Assembly (NCBI GenBank): GCA_902461935.1
Contig: CABPZP010000005.1
Coordinates: forward strand, 24,312 to 88,311
Direction of reading: 5' to 3'
DNA: 64,000 bases
From: Merdicola sp905200315
GTDB taxonomy: Bacteria > Bacillota > Clostridia > TANB77 > CAG-508
The position numbers were made by a program, and so were the translations under genes. The notes below the pieces were generated by a model. The model searched no databases and was not told the DNA's origin. It saw nothing but the letters and a program-made list of their open reading frames with translations. Positions 27,136 to 35,190 of the stretch are shown here, one piece after another. The stretch's first letter is position 1. Every line of letters starts with the position of its first letter.

Positions 27136-27246
27136 ATGAATAAAATAGTTGAAAGCTTTGAGGCTGTAAGAGAGATATATAGAGAGATACTTAAAGAAAA
27201 GTGGGGTTTTGTTCAACAGTCTGACGCACGGAGGTGCTTTAAATAA
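27136..27246 (+). CDS. 36-codon small ORF leading into the pilin-like gene
   Basis: This frame encodes MNKIVESFEAVREIYREILK onward, ending DARRCFK, and has the best ribosome site of the locus (AAAAGGAGA) at the right distance. It overlaps the first 38 bases of the downstream frame in the +1 phase. Near its stop lies a small palindrome GCAC-GGAG-GTGC that exposes GGAG. It may be a leader peptide for coupled translation, or the true N-terminus of the pilin-like protein joined by frameshifting or by a mutation. I cannot decide from sequence. Confidence 0.45.
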   Translation: MNKIVESFEAVREIYREILKEKWGFVQQSDARRCFK

Positions 27247-28897
27247 TCACAAAAATAAAAAAGAAGGAAGAGAAATTTTCAAAAATGCCTCAAATTGTAG
27301 TGCAAAAACAAAAAATAAACATACCAATAAAAAAATAACGTCAAGCAATCTAATCTCAAACATCCAACGTCCAACCTCTAATTCTGCCATTACCTTAATT
27401 GCTCTAATAATAACCATAATTGTATTGCTAATTTTAGCCGGTGTAACTTTAAATATGATAATGGGAGAAAATGGAATAATAAAAAAAGCACAACTTGCAA
27501 AAAGCAAAACGGAAGAAGCACAACAGAAAGAAGAAAATGAATTAGAAAATTTAAACAAACAAACAAATGACCAAAACTCAAATAATCCAGAAAATTTAGA
27601 AATTGATGATGAATTACAAAAAATCTTAAAAGAAGCAGGAATGTCAATATCTACGGAGGATATTTTGAATACTTCAGCAATAATGGATAAAATAAAAGGC
27701 TTAATTCCAGAAGAAACTGAAGATACAGTTAAAAATAAAACAACAGAAAATGGAATAATTGAATATGAGGATATATATGGAGGAAAAATAAGAACAAATG
27801 ATGAATATTCAAATCGTTATGCATGGAAGGCATTAAATGGAAATACTAACGATATGGCATATACATCTTTAAAATGTCAATCGAATTTTTATATAGAATA
27901 TGAATTTCCAAATGAAGTATATGCAGTGAAAACAAAATTTTCAATAGGAAACGGTAGTAATTATACTGGGAAAAGAAGAATTGTTGTACAAGGATATAAT
28001 GAGAAAAATAAAACATGGGAAAATATAACAGATGAATTAGTATATAGTGGTAATCATGCTGCAATGAGTGAAATGAGAGATATAAATTTAAAATGCGAAA
28101 AATCATACAAAAGATTTAGATTACAATTTTTAAGTATAGAAGATTCTACAGGATATGCTGCTGAAGATTCTTGTGTTATGATATTCCAACTATATGGAAC
28201 AAAAAGTGAGCAGAACAATTTTGATGAACAAGATTTAATAAATAAAATGTTAAGGGAAAATAATATAAAAATAAGTTTAAAAGATATGATGACAAATAAA
28301 GACTTTACAAAAAGGTTGTTAAACAAATTATCTATAGAAACAATAAAAAATAATAATACTTTAAGAGAAAATGGATATGAATTAATACCAGAAGAATCAG
28401 AAAGTACAGTTAAAAATAAAACGACAGAAAATGGAATAATTGAATATGAGGATATATATGGAGGAAAAATAAGAACAAATGATGAGTATCCAGACAATTA
28501 TGCATGGAAAGCATTTGATGGAAAAACACTAACTCAAACATATGCATTAGCAGTAGCAAAACCAGCTGAATTTTATGTGGAATATGAATTTCCAAATGAA
28601 GTGTATGCACTAAAAACTAAATTTGTAATAACAAATAATAGTAAGTATAATGGAAAAAGAAGAGTAGTGATTCAAGGCTATAATGAAGAAAATAAAATTT
28701 GGAAAAATATAACAGAAGAATTAGTGTATAGTGGAAATTATAGTAGTTTACCTGAAGAAAGAAACATTAATTTAATATACGATAGACCATATAAAAGATT
28801 TAGATTACAATTTTTAAGCATAGAAGACTCAACTGGATATGGAGCACAAAATTCTGGAATTATAACATTTCAATTATACGGAAAAAACAAAAAGTAA
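27209..28897 (+). CDS. Pilin-like surface protein with two discoidin-like repeats
   Basis: About 560 residues. A hydrophilic leader of ~60 residues precedes a type IV prepilin-like segment, AITLIALIITIIVLLILAGV, which forms the N-terminal helix of secreted pilin-like proteins. A Glu/Gln/Lys-rich helix follows. Then two ~155-residue tandem domains (~170-340 and ~395-562) share NKTTENGIIEYEDIYGGKIR, YEFPNEVYA, RFRLQFLSIEDSTGY and FQLYG; the pattern resembles F5/8-type-C (discoidin) sugar-binding domains. The conserved Glu of true pilins is replaced by Ala. The start is uncertain: the frame opens at TTG 27209 with no good ribosome site of its own, inside the small ORF above. Confidence 0.65.
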   Translation: MFNSLTHGGALNNHKNKKEGREIFKNASNCSAKTKNKHTNKKITSSNLISNIQRPTSNSAITLIALIITIIVLLILAGVTLNMIMGENGIIKKAQLAKSKTEEAQQKEENELENLNKQTNDQNSNNPENLEIDDELQKILKEAGMSISTEDILNTSAIMDKIKGLIPEETEDTVKNKTTENGIIEYEDIYGGKIRTNDEYSNRYAWKALNGNTNDMAYTSLKCQSNFYIEYEFPNEVYAVKTKFSIGNGSNYTGKRRIVVQGYNEKNKTWENITDELVYSGNHAAMSEMRDINLKCEKSYKRFRLQFLSIEDSTGYAAEDSCVMIFQLYGTKSEQNNFDEQDLINKMLRENNIKISLKDMMTNKDFTKRLLNKLSIETIKNNNTLRENGYELIPEESESTVKNKTTENGIIEYEDIYGGKIRTNDEYPDNYAWKAFDGKTLTQTYALAVAKPAEFYVEYEFPNEVYALKTKFVITNNSKYNGKRRVVIQGYNEENKIWKNITEELVYSGNYSSLPEERNINLIYDRPYKRFRLQFLSIEDSTGYGAQNSGIITFQLYGKNKK

Positions 28898-28914
28898 AAG
28901 AATATATATAAAAT

Positions 28915-28943
28915 TTGACAATATTTAATATTTATGTTAAAAT
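28915..28943 (+). promoter_or_regulatory. rplU-rpmA promoter
   Basis: TTGACA at 28915-28920 and TAAAAT at 28938-28943 have a 17-base spacer. Confidence 0.85.
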
Positions 28944-28949
28944 TTGTAA

Positions 28950-29048
28950 ATGTAATCCGCTTAATCGTGGTAAGTAAATGCTATGAAACAATTAGCTACC
29001 TTTGGTTTGGGATTAGCGAGTATACGAAAAAGGGAGGTGCATTTAAGA
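28950..29048 (+). promoter_or_regulatory. Probable L21-type ribosomal protein leader
   Basis: About 95 bases of unusually GC-containing, structured leader lie between the promoter and rplU (ATCCGCTTAATCGTGGTAAG, then GATTAGCGAGTATACG, then GGGAGGTGC). In Firmicutes, L21 operons commonly carry a conserved autoregulatory RNA here. I infer the class from position and composition; I did not fold it against the model. Confidence 0.5.
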
Positions 29049-29405
29049 ATGTACGCAATTATTGAAAGCTGTGGAAAACAATATAAAGTAGCAGAAGGAG
29101 ATGTTGTTTTCTTTGAAAAATTAGATACTGAAGAAGGTAAAAAAGTTAGCTTTGATAAAGTTATTTTAGTATCTGATGAAGGAAAAGTAGAAATAGGAAA
29201 TCCTTATGTTAAAGGTGCAAAAGTAGAAGGAAAAGTTGTAGCTCACGGTAAAGGTAAAAAAATAATTGTTTTCAAATATAAAGCTAAAAAGAATTATAGA
29301 AGAAAACAAGGACACAGACAACCTTACACAAAAGTTGAAATTACAGCAGTTAAAACTTCTAGTGCAAAAAAAGCTACTGCTAAAGCAGAAAAAGTAGAAG
29401 CTTAA
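29049..29405 (+). CDS. rplU: 50S ribosomal protein L21
   Basis: L21 (118 residues) binds 23S rRNA and contacts L20. Seen: MYAIIESCGKQYKVAEGD at the start, the central DKVILVSDEGKVEIGNPYV, and the rRNA-binding end KYKAKKNYRRKQGHRQPYTK, followed by an Ala/Lys-rich extension (~15 residues) beyond the usual end. The start is ATG 29049 after GGGAGGTG; an in-frame ATG at 28983 lies in the leader and was rejected. rpmA follows after 62 bases with no prp gene between. Confidence 0.95.
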   Translation: MYAIIESCGKQYKVAEGDVVFFEKLDTEEGKKVSFDKVILVSDEGKVEIGNPYVKGAKVEGKVVAHGKGKKIIVFKYKAKKNYRRKQGHRQPYTKVEITAVKTSSAKKATAKAEKVEA

Positions 29406-29467
29406 TGTTTAATTAGATATTTAATTAAAGAGATATAAAAATTTAAATTGCGAAGGGAGTGAAAAAC

Positions 29468-29746
29468 ATGGCACATAAAAAAGGGCAAGGTAGTGTTAAA
29501 AACGGTAGAGACAGTGAGTCTAAACGTTTAGGTGTCAAAAGAGCAGATGGACAATTTGTTTTAGCAGGAAACATTCTTGTAAGACAAAGAGGAACACATA
29601 TACATCCAGGAAAAAATGTTGGTATCGGTGGAGATGATACATTATTTGCATTAGAATCTGGAATAGTAAAATTTGAGAAAAAAGGTAAAGACAAAAAACA
29701 AGTTAGTGTTTACCCAGAAGCAGAAGCTGATAAAGCTGAAGCATAA
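29468..29746 (+). CDS. rpmA: 50S ribosomal protein L27
   Basis: L27 (92 residues) reaches the peptidyl transferase centre with its N-terminus. The sequence starts directly as MAHKKGQGSVKNGRDSESKR, the mature form. Most Firmicutes make L27 with a ~9-residue N-terminal extension (ending FF-A) removed by the protease Prp, encoded between rplU and rpmA. Here both the extension and prp are absent. ATG 29468 was chosen because AAGGGAG at 29453-29459 is 8 bases upstream; the GTG at 29459 overlaps the ribosome site. obgE does not follow; a terminator does. Confidence 0.96.
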   Translation: MAHKKGQGSVKNGRDSESKRLGVKRADGQFVLAGNILVRQRGTHIHPGKNVGIGGDDTLFALESGIVKFEKKGKDKKQVSVYPEAEADKAEA

Positions 29747-29747
29747 A

Positions 29748-29777
29748 AAAGAATTGCAGAAATGCAATTCTTTTTTT
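29748..29777 (+). terminator. rplU-rpmA terminator
   Basis: AAAGAATTGCA and TGCAATTC plus T residues form a stem capped by a GAAA tetraloop and followed by a 7-T run. Confidence 0.92.
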
Positions 29778-29790
29778 ATGCCTTGAAAAC

Positions 29791-29870
29791 GTTACAATTC
29801 AGTAAGATCTGATTTTATAAATTTATTTTTAAGAGAATTGGGCTCACTACATTTTTTACTGAACTGTAAC
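29791..29870. repeat. 80-bp element bounded by inverted repeats
   Basis: GTTACAATTCAGTAA (29791-29805) and TTACTGAACTGTAAC (29856-29870) match as inverted repeats at 14 of 15 positions. The inside holds no ORF. The right arm recurs alone near 13539-13553 before pyk. This could be a small non-autonomous mobile element. Confidence 0.5.
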
Positions 29871-29970
29871 ACTTATTTATAGCTTTTATATAAAAATTAT
29901 TGCTAAAAAATACATTTAATATAAAAATAAAACTTAATTATTAAATAAAATTAAGCCAATACATAAAGCA

Positions 29971-29999
29971 TTGACTTAATAAAGAAACTATTGTAAAAT
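29971..29999 (+). promoter_or_regulatory. Promoter of the second pilin-like gene
   Basis: TTGACT at 29971-29976 and TAAAAT at 29994-29999 have a 17-base spacer. Confidence 0.75.
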
Positions 30000-30048
30000 A
30001 AATGTATCTGTAGACAGTAGAAAAATGTCTAAAAAGGAGAAAAAACAA

Positions 30049-32003
30049 ATGAAAAATAATATGAAAATTTATAATAAAATAAAATCAAACATTTTGGCAT
30101 CTAACCTTGAACCTCCAACATCCAATACTGCTATTACACTAATAGCCCTAATAATAACAATAATCGTACTTTTAATCCTTTCCGGTGTAACTCTAAGTAT
30201 GGTAATGGGAGAAAGTGGAATATTTGGAAAAGCAAATTGGACAAAATTTGTTACAGAATTTAGAAATATTGAAGAAGCAGAGCATTTATATGAGTTAAAC
30301 AATCAACTTGATGAAAGCAAAGAACAAACAAAAAATAATTATGCAATAACGCAAACTACAATTGAAGCAACAGGAACATTAAAAGATACAATAATAGAAA
30401 ATGAAGGAGATGAAAATCCACAATTATATATAATTGATTTAAGTAAATTGAATTTAGCGGAAATAAAAAATGAATATGTAATAAACGTAAATAGTGGAAA
30501 AATATATAGAAAAGAAGGTTTTTCTTATAATAATAAAATATATCATACACCAGATAGTGGAAGTAACGAAGAAAATGTAGAAAATAATAAAACTTTGGGA
30601 TATGTAGAAGATGGACTAAAAGTTTTGTATGACGGAAAACAAAATACAAAAGATGGACACAATAATGAAAGTACTACTTGGGAGAACTTAATAGAAGATG
30701 AAGAAATAAAAAACAGTATGGATGGAAAATTACAAAATGTTAATTTTACAACAGAAAGTGGATGGACAGAAAATTCATTAATACTAGATGGAATAGATGA
30801 CTGGGTAAAAATGGGATATTTTTATAAAGAAAACATGACAATAGAAATTTGTGCTAAACCTTTAGATGTATCAGTTGCAAAGAACCAGTTTTATATAGCA
30901 AATGTCCAAAATGGTGGAATTGGAATAAAAAAGATTCCAAATGGAAGTAATAATGGGCAGATATATACATCACAATATGATTTTATATCAAATAAAAAGG
31001 ATATAAAATTGAATCAAATATATTCAATGTCAACAGGTATTAGTAATGAAAGGATATATTTTAATGAAAATGATAATTATGTTGAATCGGCTAATAGTAA
31101 AAATCTTCGGAAAGCCTGAATCAAATACAATATTTGCGATAGGAACAAATCCAGATGGAAAAGCAGAAGGAGTAACTTCTGGAGATGACAGAACTAATAT
31201 GGAAGTATATTCAGTAAGAATATATGATAGATGTTTAACCAAAGAAGAAGTAGAACAGAATTACGAAAACGATAAGAAAAGATTTAACATACAAGAAATA
31301 CCCGAAATAAAAACACCAGATTATGTAACAGATGGGCTTGTAAGTTTATTAGATGCGGAAAAGAATACGAAATATGGACATAGTAAAAGAACATCAATAT
31401 GGCAAAACTTAGCAGGAACAACAAATGCAAGTTTAAAAAACGTAAATAATACATTAGCAAGCGGATGGACGAAAAATTCATTAATATTAGATGGAATAGA
31501 TGATTGGGTAGAGGTTGGCTATTACCATAATAATTATATGACAATTGAAATTGTTGCAGAACCATTAACTATAGTTAATGATAAAAATCAATACTATTTA
31601 GCTAATATCGAAAGCGGAGGAATTGAAATATGGAGGTATAAGAACAACATAAATATGCGGTTCAGCATATTTATCTGGATATCAATATGTAAGTAGTAAT
31701 AAAGTGACAGAAATCAATAAAATATATTCTATGTCAACAGGTTTTAATGGTGAAGAATTATATTTTAGAGAAAATGATATAAAAAATACTGCAAATTATA
31801 CTGGAAGTATAGGAAATCCAAAATATTCAACAGTATTTGCTTTAGGAGTAAATCCATATGGACAAAGTGATGGTACAGGAGGTTCAGAAGCAAGATTTAA
31901 TATGAAAGTATATTCAGTAAGAATATATAATAGATGTTTAACAGAAGATGAAATAAAACATAATTATGAAATAGATAAAGCAAGATTTGGAATAACTGAA
32001 TAA
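30049..32003 (+). pseudogene. Pilin-like LamG surface protein, broken by two frameshifts
   Basis: Three consecutive frames join into one ~650-residue product. It begins with a leader and prepilin-like helix (AITLIALIITIIVLLILSGV). Two concanavalin/LamG-like domains follow: the first spans the first frameshift, the second has SLILDGIDDWVEVGYYHNNY, and both end VYSVRIY(D/N)RCLT. The first shift is near 31105-31112, where one base is extra before GGAAAGCCTGAA; the second is near 31640-31655. Comparing the two domains shows the expected reading continues in the new frame each time. AAGGAG at 30034-30039 sets the start at 30049. It is either a decayed adhesin or a variable locus. The first frame alone still makes 356 residues. 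Confidence 0.8.
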
Positions 32004-32009
32004 GATATA

Positions 32010-32038
32010 GAGGGCGACCAGTGGTCGTCTTTTTTTTA
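32010..32038 (+). terminator. Palindromic terminator after the LamG gene
   Basis: GGCGACCA and TGGTCGTC pair (one G-T) around a single G, then an 8-T run follows. The sequence belongs to the GGGCGACCATTGG group of the TGTAGGGG family. Confidence 0.85.
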
Positions 32039-32051
32039 TTACTTATAATAA

Positions 32052-32080
32052 TTGACAAATAACATAAATTTATGTAAAAT
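32052..32080 (+). promoter_or_regulatory. rnpB promoter
   Basis: TTGACA at 32052-32057 and TAAAAT at 32075-32080 have a 17-base spacer; transcription would start at the RNA's 5' end. Confidence 0.85.
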
Positions 32081-32087
32081 AGAAAAA

Positions 32088-32430
32088 GAGTAAATTGGAT
32101 GGTCGCGTATAGCAAGGTCGCAAGGCAGCGTACGAGGAAAGTCCGGGCTCCATAGAGCAATGATGCTGGATAACGTCCAGTAAGGGTGACCTTAAGGAAA
32201 GTGCAACAGAAAATAACCGCCTATTTTATAGGTAAGGGTGAAAAGGTGAGGTAAGAGCTTACCGCTTGTATGGTGACATACAAGGTCAATGTAAACCCCA
32301 TCTGGAGCAACACCTAAAAAGAGGGTTAAGACTGCTCGTCGTCCTCTAAATTGGTGGCTTTGAGACATATGGTAACATATGTAATAGATAAATGACTGTC
32401 CTAGACAGAACCCGGCTTACAGATTTACTC
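32088..32430 (+). ncRNA. rnpB: RNase P RNA
   Basis: This is the ~343-nt catalytic RNA that trims tRNA 5' leaders. The ends GAGTAAAT and ATTTACTC pair. The universally conserved cores GAGGAAAGTCCGGGCTCC near the 5' side and GACAGAACCCGGCTTAC near the 3' end are present, as is AAGGGTGAAAAGGTGAGG in the specificity region. It sits between its own promoter and a strong terminator. Confidence 0.96.
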
Positions 32431-32445
32431 TATTTTTATAAAATT

Positions 32446-32475
32446 AAAAGGACCAAAAAAATTGGTCCTTTTTTT
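32446..32475 (+). terminator. rnpB terminator
   Basis: AAAAGGACCAA and TTGGTCCTTTT pair around an A-rich loop and run into Ts. Confidence 0.92.
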
Positions 32476-32528
32476 GGTAATATGAAGAAATCTTATTTTC
32501 CACCAATATAGAAGTATAACTTTGTCCG

Positions 32529-32560
32529 AAAGCAATACTTTTGGTATTGCTTTTTCTTTT
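32529..32560 (+). terminator. Second terminator-like hairpin after rnpB
   Basis: AAAGCAATAC and GTATTGCTTT pair around 5 bases and run into TTCTTTT. No gene is evident between the rnpB terminator and this one, so it may be a backup terminator. Confidence 0.7.
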
Positions 32561-32647
32561 AATTTTTTAACATTTTTATTGATGTTACTAATGTTGCAAG
32601 TTTTTCTATTTCTACACTTTGTATTATGTTTGTATGCAAATATTTTA

Positions 32648-32676
32648 TTGTATTATAAAAACATATATGATATAAT
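32648..32676 (+). promoter_or_regulatory. Promoter of the FAD oxidoreductase gene
   Basis: TTGTAT at 32648-32653 and TATAAT at 32671-32676 have a 17-base spacer and an extended -10 (TGA). Confidence 0.75.
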
Positions 32677-32713
32677 TTCTAAAGTTTTAAAATATATAGA
32701 AAGAAGAATGTAA

Positions 32714-34261
32714 ATGAAGAAAATAGTAATTATAGGTGCAGGACCTGCAGGCCTTACTGCTGCATATGAATTATTAAAAAATAAGGAAGATTATAAGGTT
32801 ACAATTCTAGAAGAATCAAATGAAATAGGTGGAATTTCTAGAACAGTTAAATATAATGGAAATAGAATGGATATAGGTGGACACAGATTCTTTTCAAAAG
32901 ATGAAAGAATAATGAATTTATGGAAAGAAATTATGCCTATTCAAGGGAAACCATCTTTTGATGATGAAATATTAGAAAGAGAAAAGCCATTAGAAAATAG
33001 TGGACCTAATCCAGAAGTTGATGATGAAGTAATGCTTGTTAGAACAAGAGTGTCTAGAATTTATTATTTAAAAAAATTTTTTGACTATCCTATTAGTATG
33101 AAATTCCAAACCTTTAAAAACATGGGATTTATAAGAACAATAAAAGCAGGTTTTAGTTACTTAAAATCAACAATAATAAAAAGAGAAGAAAAATCATTAG
33201 AGGACTTTTATATAAATAGGTTTGGAAAAGTATTATATAGTATGTTTTTCGAAAAATACACAGAAAAATTATGGGGAAGACATCCAAGTGAAATATCATC
33301 AGACTGGGGTGCTCAAAGAGTAAAAGGACTTTCTATAAAAACTATTATAAAAGATATGTTATCTAAAATATTTAAAATAAAGAATAATAAAAATACAGAA
33401 ACATCATTAATAGAACAATTTTGGTATCCTAAATATGGACCAGGCCAATTATGGGAAACACTTGCAAAAAAAGATACTGAAAATGGTGCAAAAATATTAA
33501 AAGGTTGTAAAGTAGAAAAAATAAATGTAGAAAACGGAAAAGTACATTCTATAACCTATATAAAAGACGGAAAACAAGAAGAAATAATAGGAGACGTATT
33601 TATATCTTCAATGCCTTTAAAAGATTTAGTTTTAGGAATAAATAATACACCAAAAGAAATTAGTAAAATAGCAGAGGGATTACCATACAGAGATTTTATA
33701 ACAGTAGGACTATACTTAAATAAGTTAAAATTAGAAAATAAAACAAATATAAAAACACTTGGAAACATAGTACCAGATTGTTGGATTTATGTTCAAGAGG
33801 CAGATGTAAAAATAGGAAGAATACAAATATTTAATAACTGGTCACCATATTTAGTAAAAGATGCAGAAAACAAAGTATGGATAGGACTTGAATACTTCTG
33901 CACAGAAAATGATGAATATTGGAATATGAGTAAAGAAGAATTTGTAGAATTTGCTATTTCAGAACTTGTAAAAATGAACATAATCGATAAAGAAGATGTA
34001 TTAGACTCACACGTAGAAAAGGTAAAAAAAGCATATCCAGCATATTTTGATACATATGAACACATAGATAAAATAATAAACTATGTAGATTCCTTTGGAA
34101 ACCTATATTGTATAGGAAGAAATGGTCAACATAGATACAATAATATGGACCATTCAATGCTTACAGCAATAGAAGCGGTAAATAATATAAAAAATAATGT
34201 AGAAGACAAACACAATGTATGGAATGTAAATACAGAAAAATCATATCACGAAAAGAAATAG
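32714..34261 (+). CDS. NAD(P)/FAD-dependent oxidoreductase, UDP-galactopyranose-mutase-like
   Basis: This 515-residue flavoprotein has an N-terminal dinucleotide fold VIIGAGPAGLTAAYELL, then EIGGISRTV and the substrate-side motif DIGGHRFFSK. The C-terminal FAD motif lies near residues 475-490 (YCIGRNGQHRYNNMDHSM). This set is typical of the protoporphyrinogen-oxidase/UDP-galactopyranose-mutase-like family often encoded with polysaccharide glycosyltransferases; the exact substrate is unknown. A GT-C gene follows downstream, which fits envelope glycan work. The start follows a weak site AGAAGAA. Confidence 0.8.
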   Translation: MKKIVIIGAGPAGLTAAYELLKNKEDYKVTILEESNEIGGISRTVKYNGNRMDIGGHRFFSKDERIMNLWKEIMPIQGKPSFDDEILEREKPLENSGPNPEVDDEVMLVRTRVSRIYYLKKFFDYPISMKFQTFKNMGFIRTIKAGFSYLKSTIIKREEKSLEDFYINRFGKVLYSMFFEKYTEKLWGRHPSEISSDWGAQRVKGLSIKTIIKDMLSKIFKIKNNKNTETSLIEQFWYPKYGPGQLWETLAKKDTENGAKILKGCKVEKINVENGKVHSITYIKDGKQEEIIGDVFISSMPLKDLVLGINNTPKEISKIAEGLPYRDFITVGLYLNKLKLENKTNIKTLGNIVPDCWIYVQEADVKIGRIQIFNNWSPYLVKDAENKVWIGLEYFCTENDEYWNMSKEEFVEFAISELVKMNIIDKEDVLDSHVEKVKKAYPAYFDTYEHIDKIINYVDSFGNLYCIGRNGQHRYNNMDHSMLTAIEAVNNIKNNVEDKHNVWNVNTEKSYHEKK

Positions 34262-34276
34262 AAGGGAGAAATAAAT

Positions 34277-34729
34277 ATGCAAATAATTTATCATGGAAGT
34301 TATTGTAAAGTAGAAAAACCAAAAATTATGGATGGAAAATTTACTAGAGATTTTGGAAAAGGATTTTATTGCACAATATTATCAGAACAAGCAGAGAAGT
34401 GGGCTAAAAAATATGATACACCTGTTATAAATATGTATGAATATAATGAAAATACCAAATTAAAAATTAAAGACTTTACAGTGATGACAGAAGAATGGTT
34501 AGATTTTATAATAAACTGTAGAAGTGGAAAGCAACACAATTATGATATTGTAGTTGGTGCAATGGCAGATGACCAAGTATACAATTATGTTAATGATTTA
34601 ATAAATGAAACTATTACAAGAGAAGCCTTTTGGGAACTTGCAAAATTTAGACATCCAACACATCAAATTGCATTTTGTACAGATGAAGCATTAAAATGTA
34701 TTAAATTTGTAGGAACAAAGGAGATATAA
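34277..34729 (+). CDS. DUF3990 protein, putative ADP-ribosyltransferase fold
   Basis: This 150-residue protein matches the DUF3990 pattern: IIYHGSYCKVEKPKIMDGKF and DFGKGFYCTILSEQAEKWA. The family belongs to the ADP-ribosyl superfamily; YHGS and GKGFY correspond to the NAD-binding H and Y positions and a Glu near TITREAFWEL may be the third residue (my assignment). It may act as a toxin on host targets. The partner gene follows after 2 bases, an arrangement typical of toxin-antitoxin modules. GAAGGGAG precedes the start. Confidence 0.75.
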   Translation: MQIIYHGSYCKVEKPKIMDGKFTRDFGKGFYCTILSEQAEKWAKKYDTPVINMYEYNENTKLKIKDFTVMTEEWLDFIINCRSGKQHNYDIVVGAMADDQVYNYVNDLINETITREAFWELAKFRHPTHQIAFCTDEALKCIKFVGTKEI

Positions 34730-34731
34730 AA

Positions 34732-35178
34732 ATGGGGGAATCACAAAAAGATAATGATTTATTTTTTGTATGTAGTTTAATTGAATATATTTCTAGAAAA
34801 ACTAAGAATACTAAAAAATACATAGTAGAAAAATTGGGAAAAGAAGCTATAAAGAAAATATATGATTTAGCAGAAGTGTATCACTGCGAAAATATGGAAA
34901 AAGTTTCAGAAGAATTAATACAAAAATATAACATACCAAATGGTACTTATGACATATTAACAGAATGTAAATATAAAACTCCAACAATATGGGAGTTAGG
35001 AAGAATATATCAAAGATTAATAATAATGGTAAATAATAATGAAGAAGAATATATAGATACATTATTAGAAGTTTTATCTTCATGGATAATTGAAAAAATA
35101 GACAATTATAATAGTAGTATGTATTATGAAAATCCAATTTATATATATGAATGCTATAAACAAAATAAAATAATATAA
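34732..35178 (+). CDS. DUF3791-like partner of the DUF3990 protein
   Basis: This 148-residue, mostly helical protein has an N-terminal stretch (FFVCSLIEYISRKTKNTKKY then KIYDLAEVYHCENMEKV) resembling DUF3791 proteins, which are encoded beside DUF3990 genes in other Firmicutes. A second half with TIWELGRIYQRLIIM and LLEVLSSWIIEKI is extra compared with the usual ~70-residue family. It overlaps the DUF3990 operon with a 2-base gap, so I infer an antitoxin or regulator. The ribosome site AAGGAGAT lies within the end of the upstream gene. Confidence 0.6.
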   Translation: MGESQKDNDLFFVCSLIEYISRKTKNTKKYIVEKLGKEAIKKIYDLAEVYHCENMEKVSEELIQKYNIPNGTYDILTECKYKTPTIWELGRIYQRLIIMVNNNEEEYIDTLLEVLSSWIIEKIDNYNSSMYYENPIYIYECYKQNKII

Positions 35179-35190
35179 AGTGGTGAAAAA

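Noticed and set aside
32522..32713. 63-codon hydrophobic ORF after rnpB
   Set aside because: It starts with TTG just before a terminator stem, has no ribosome site, and overlaps the promoter of the FAD oxidoreductase gene.
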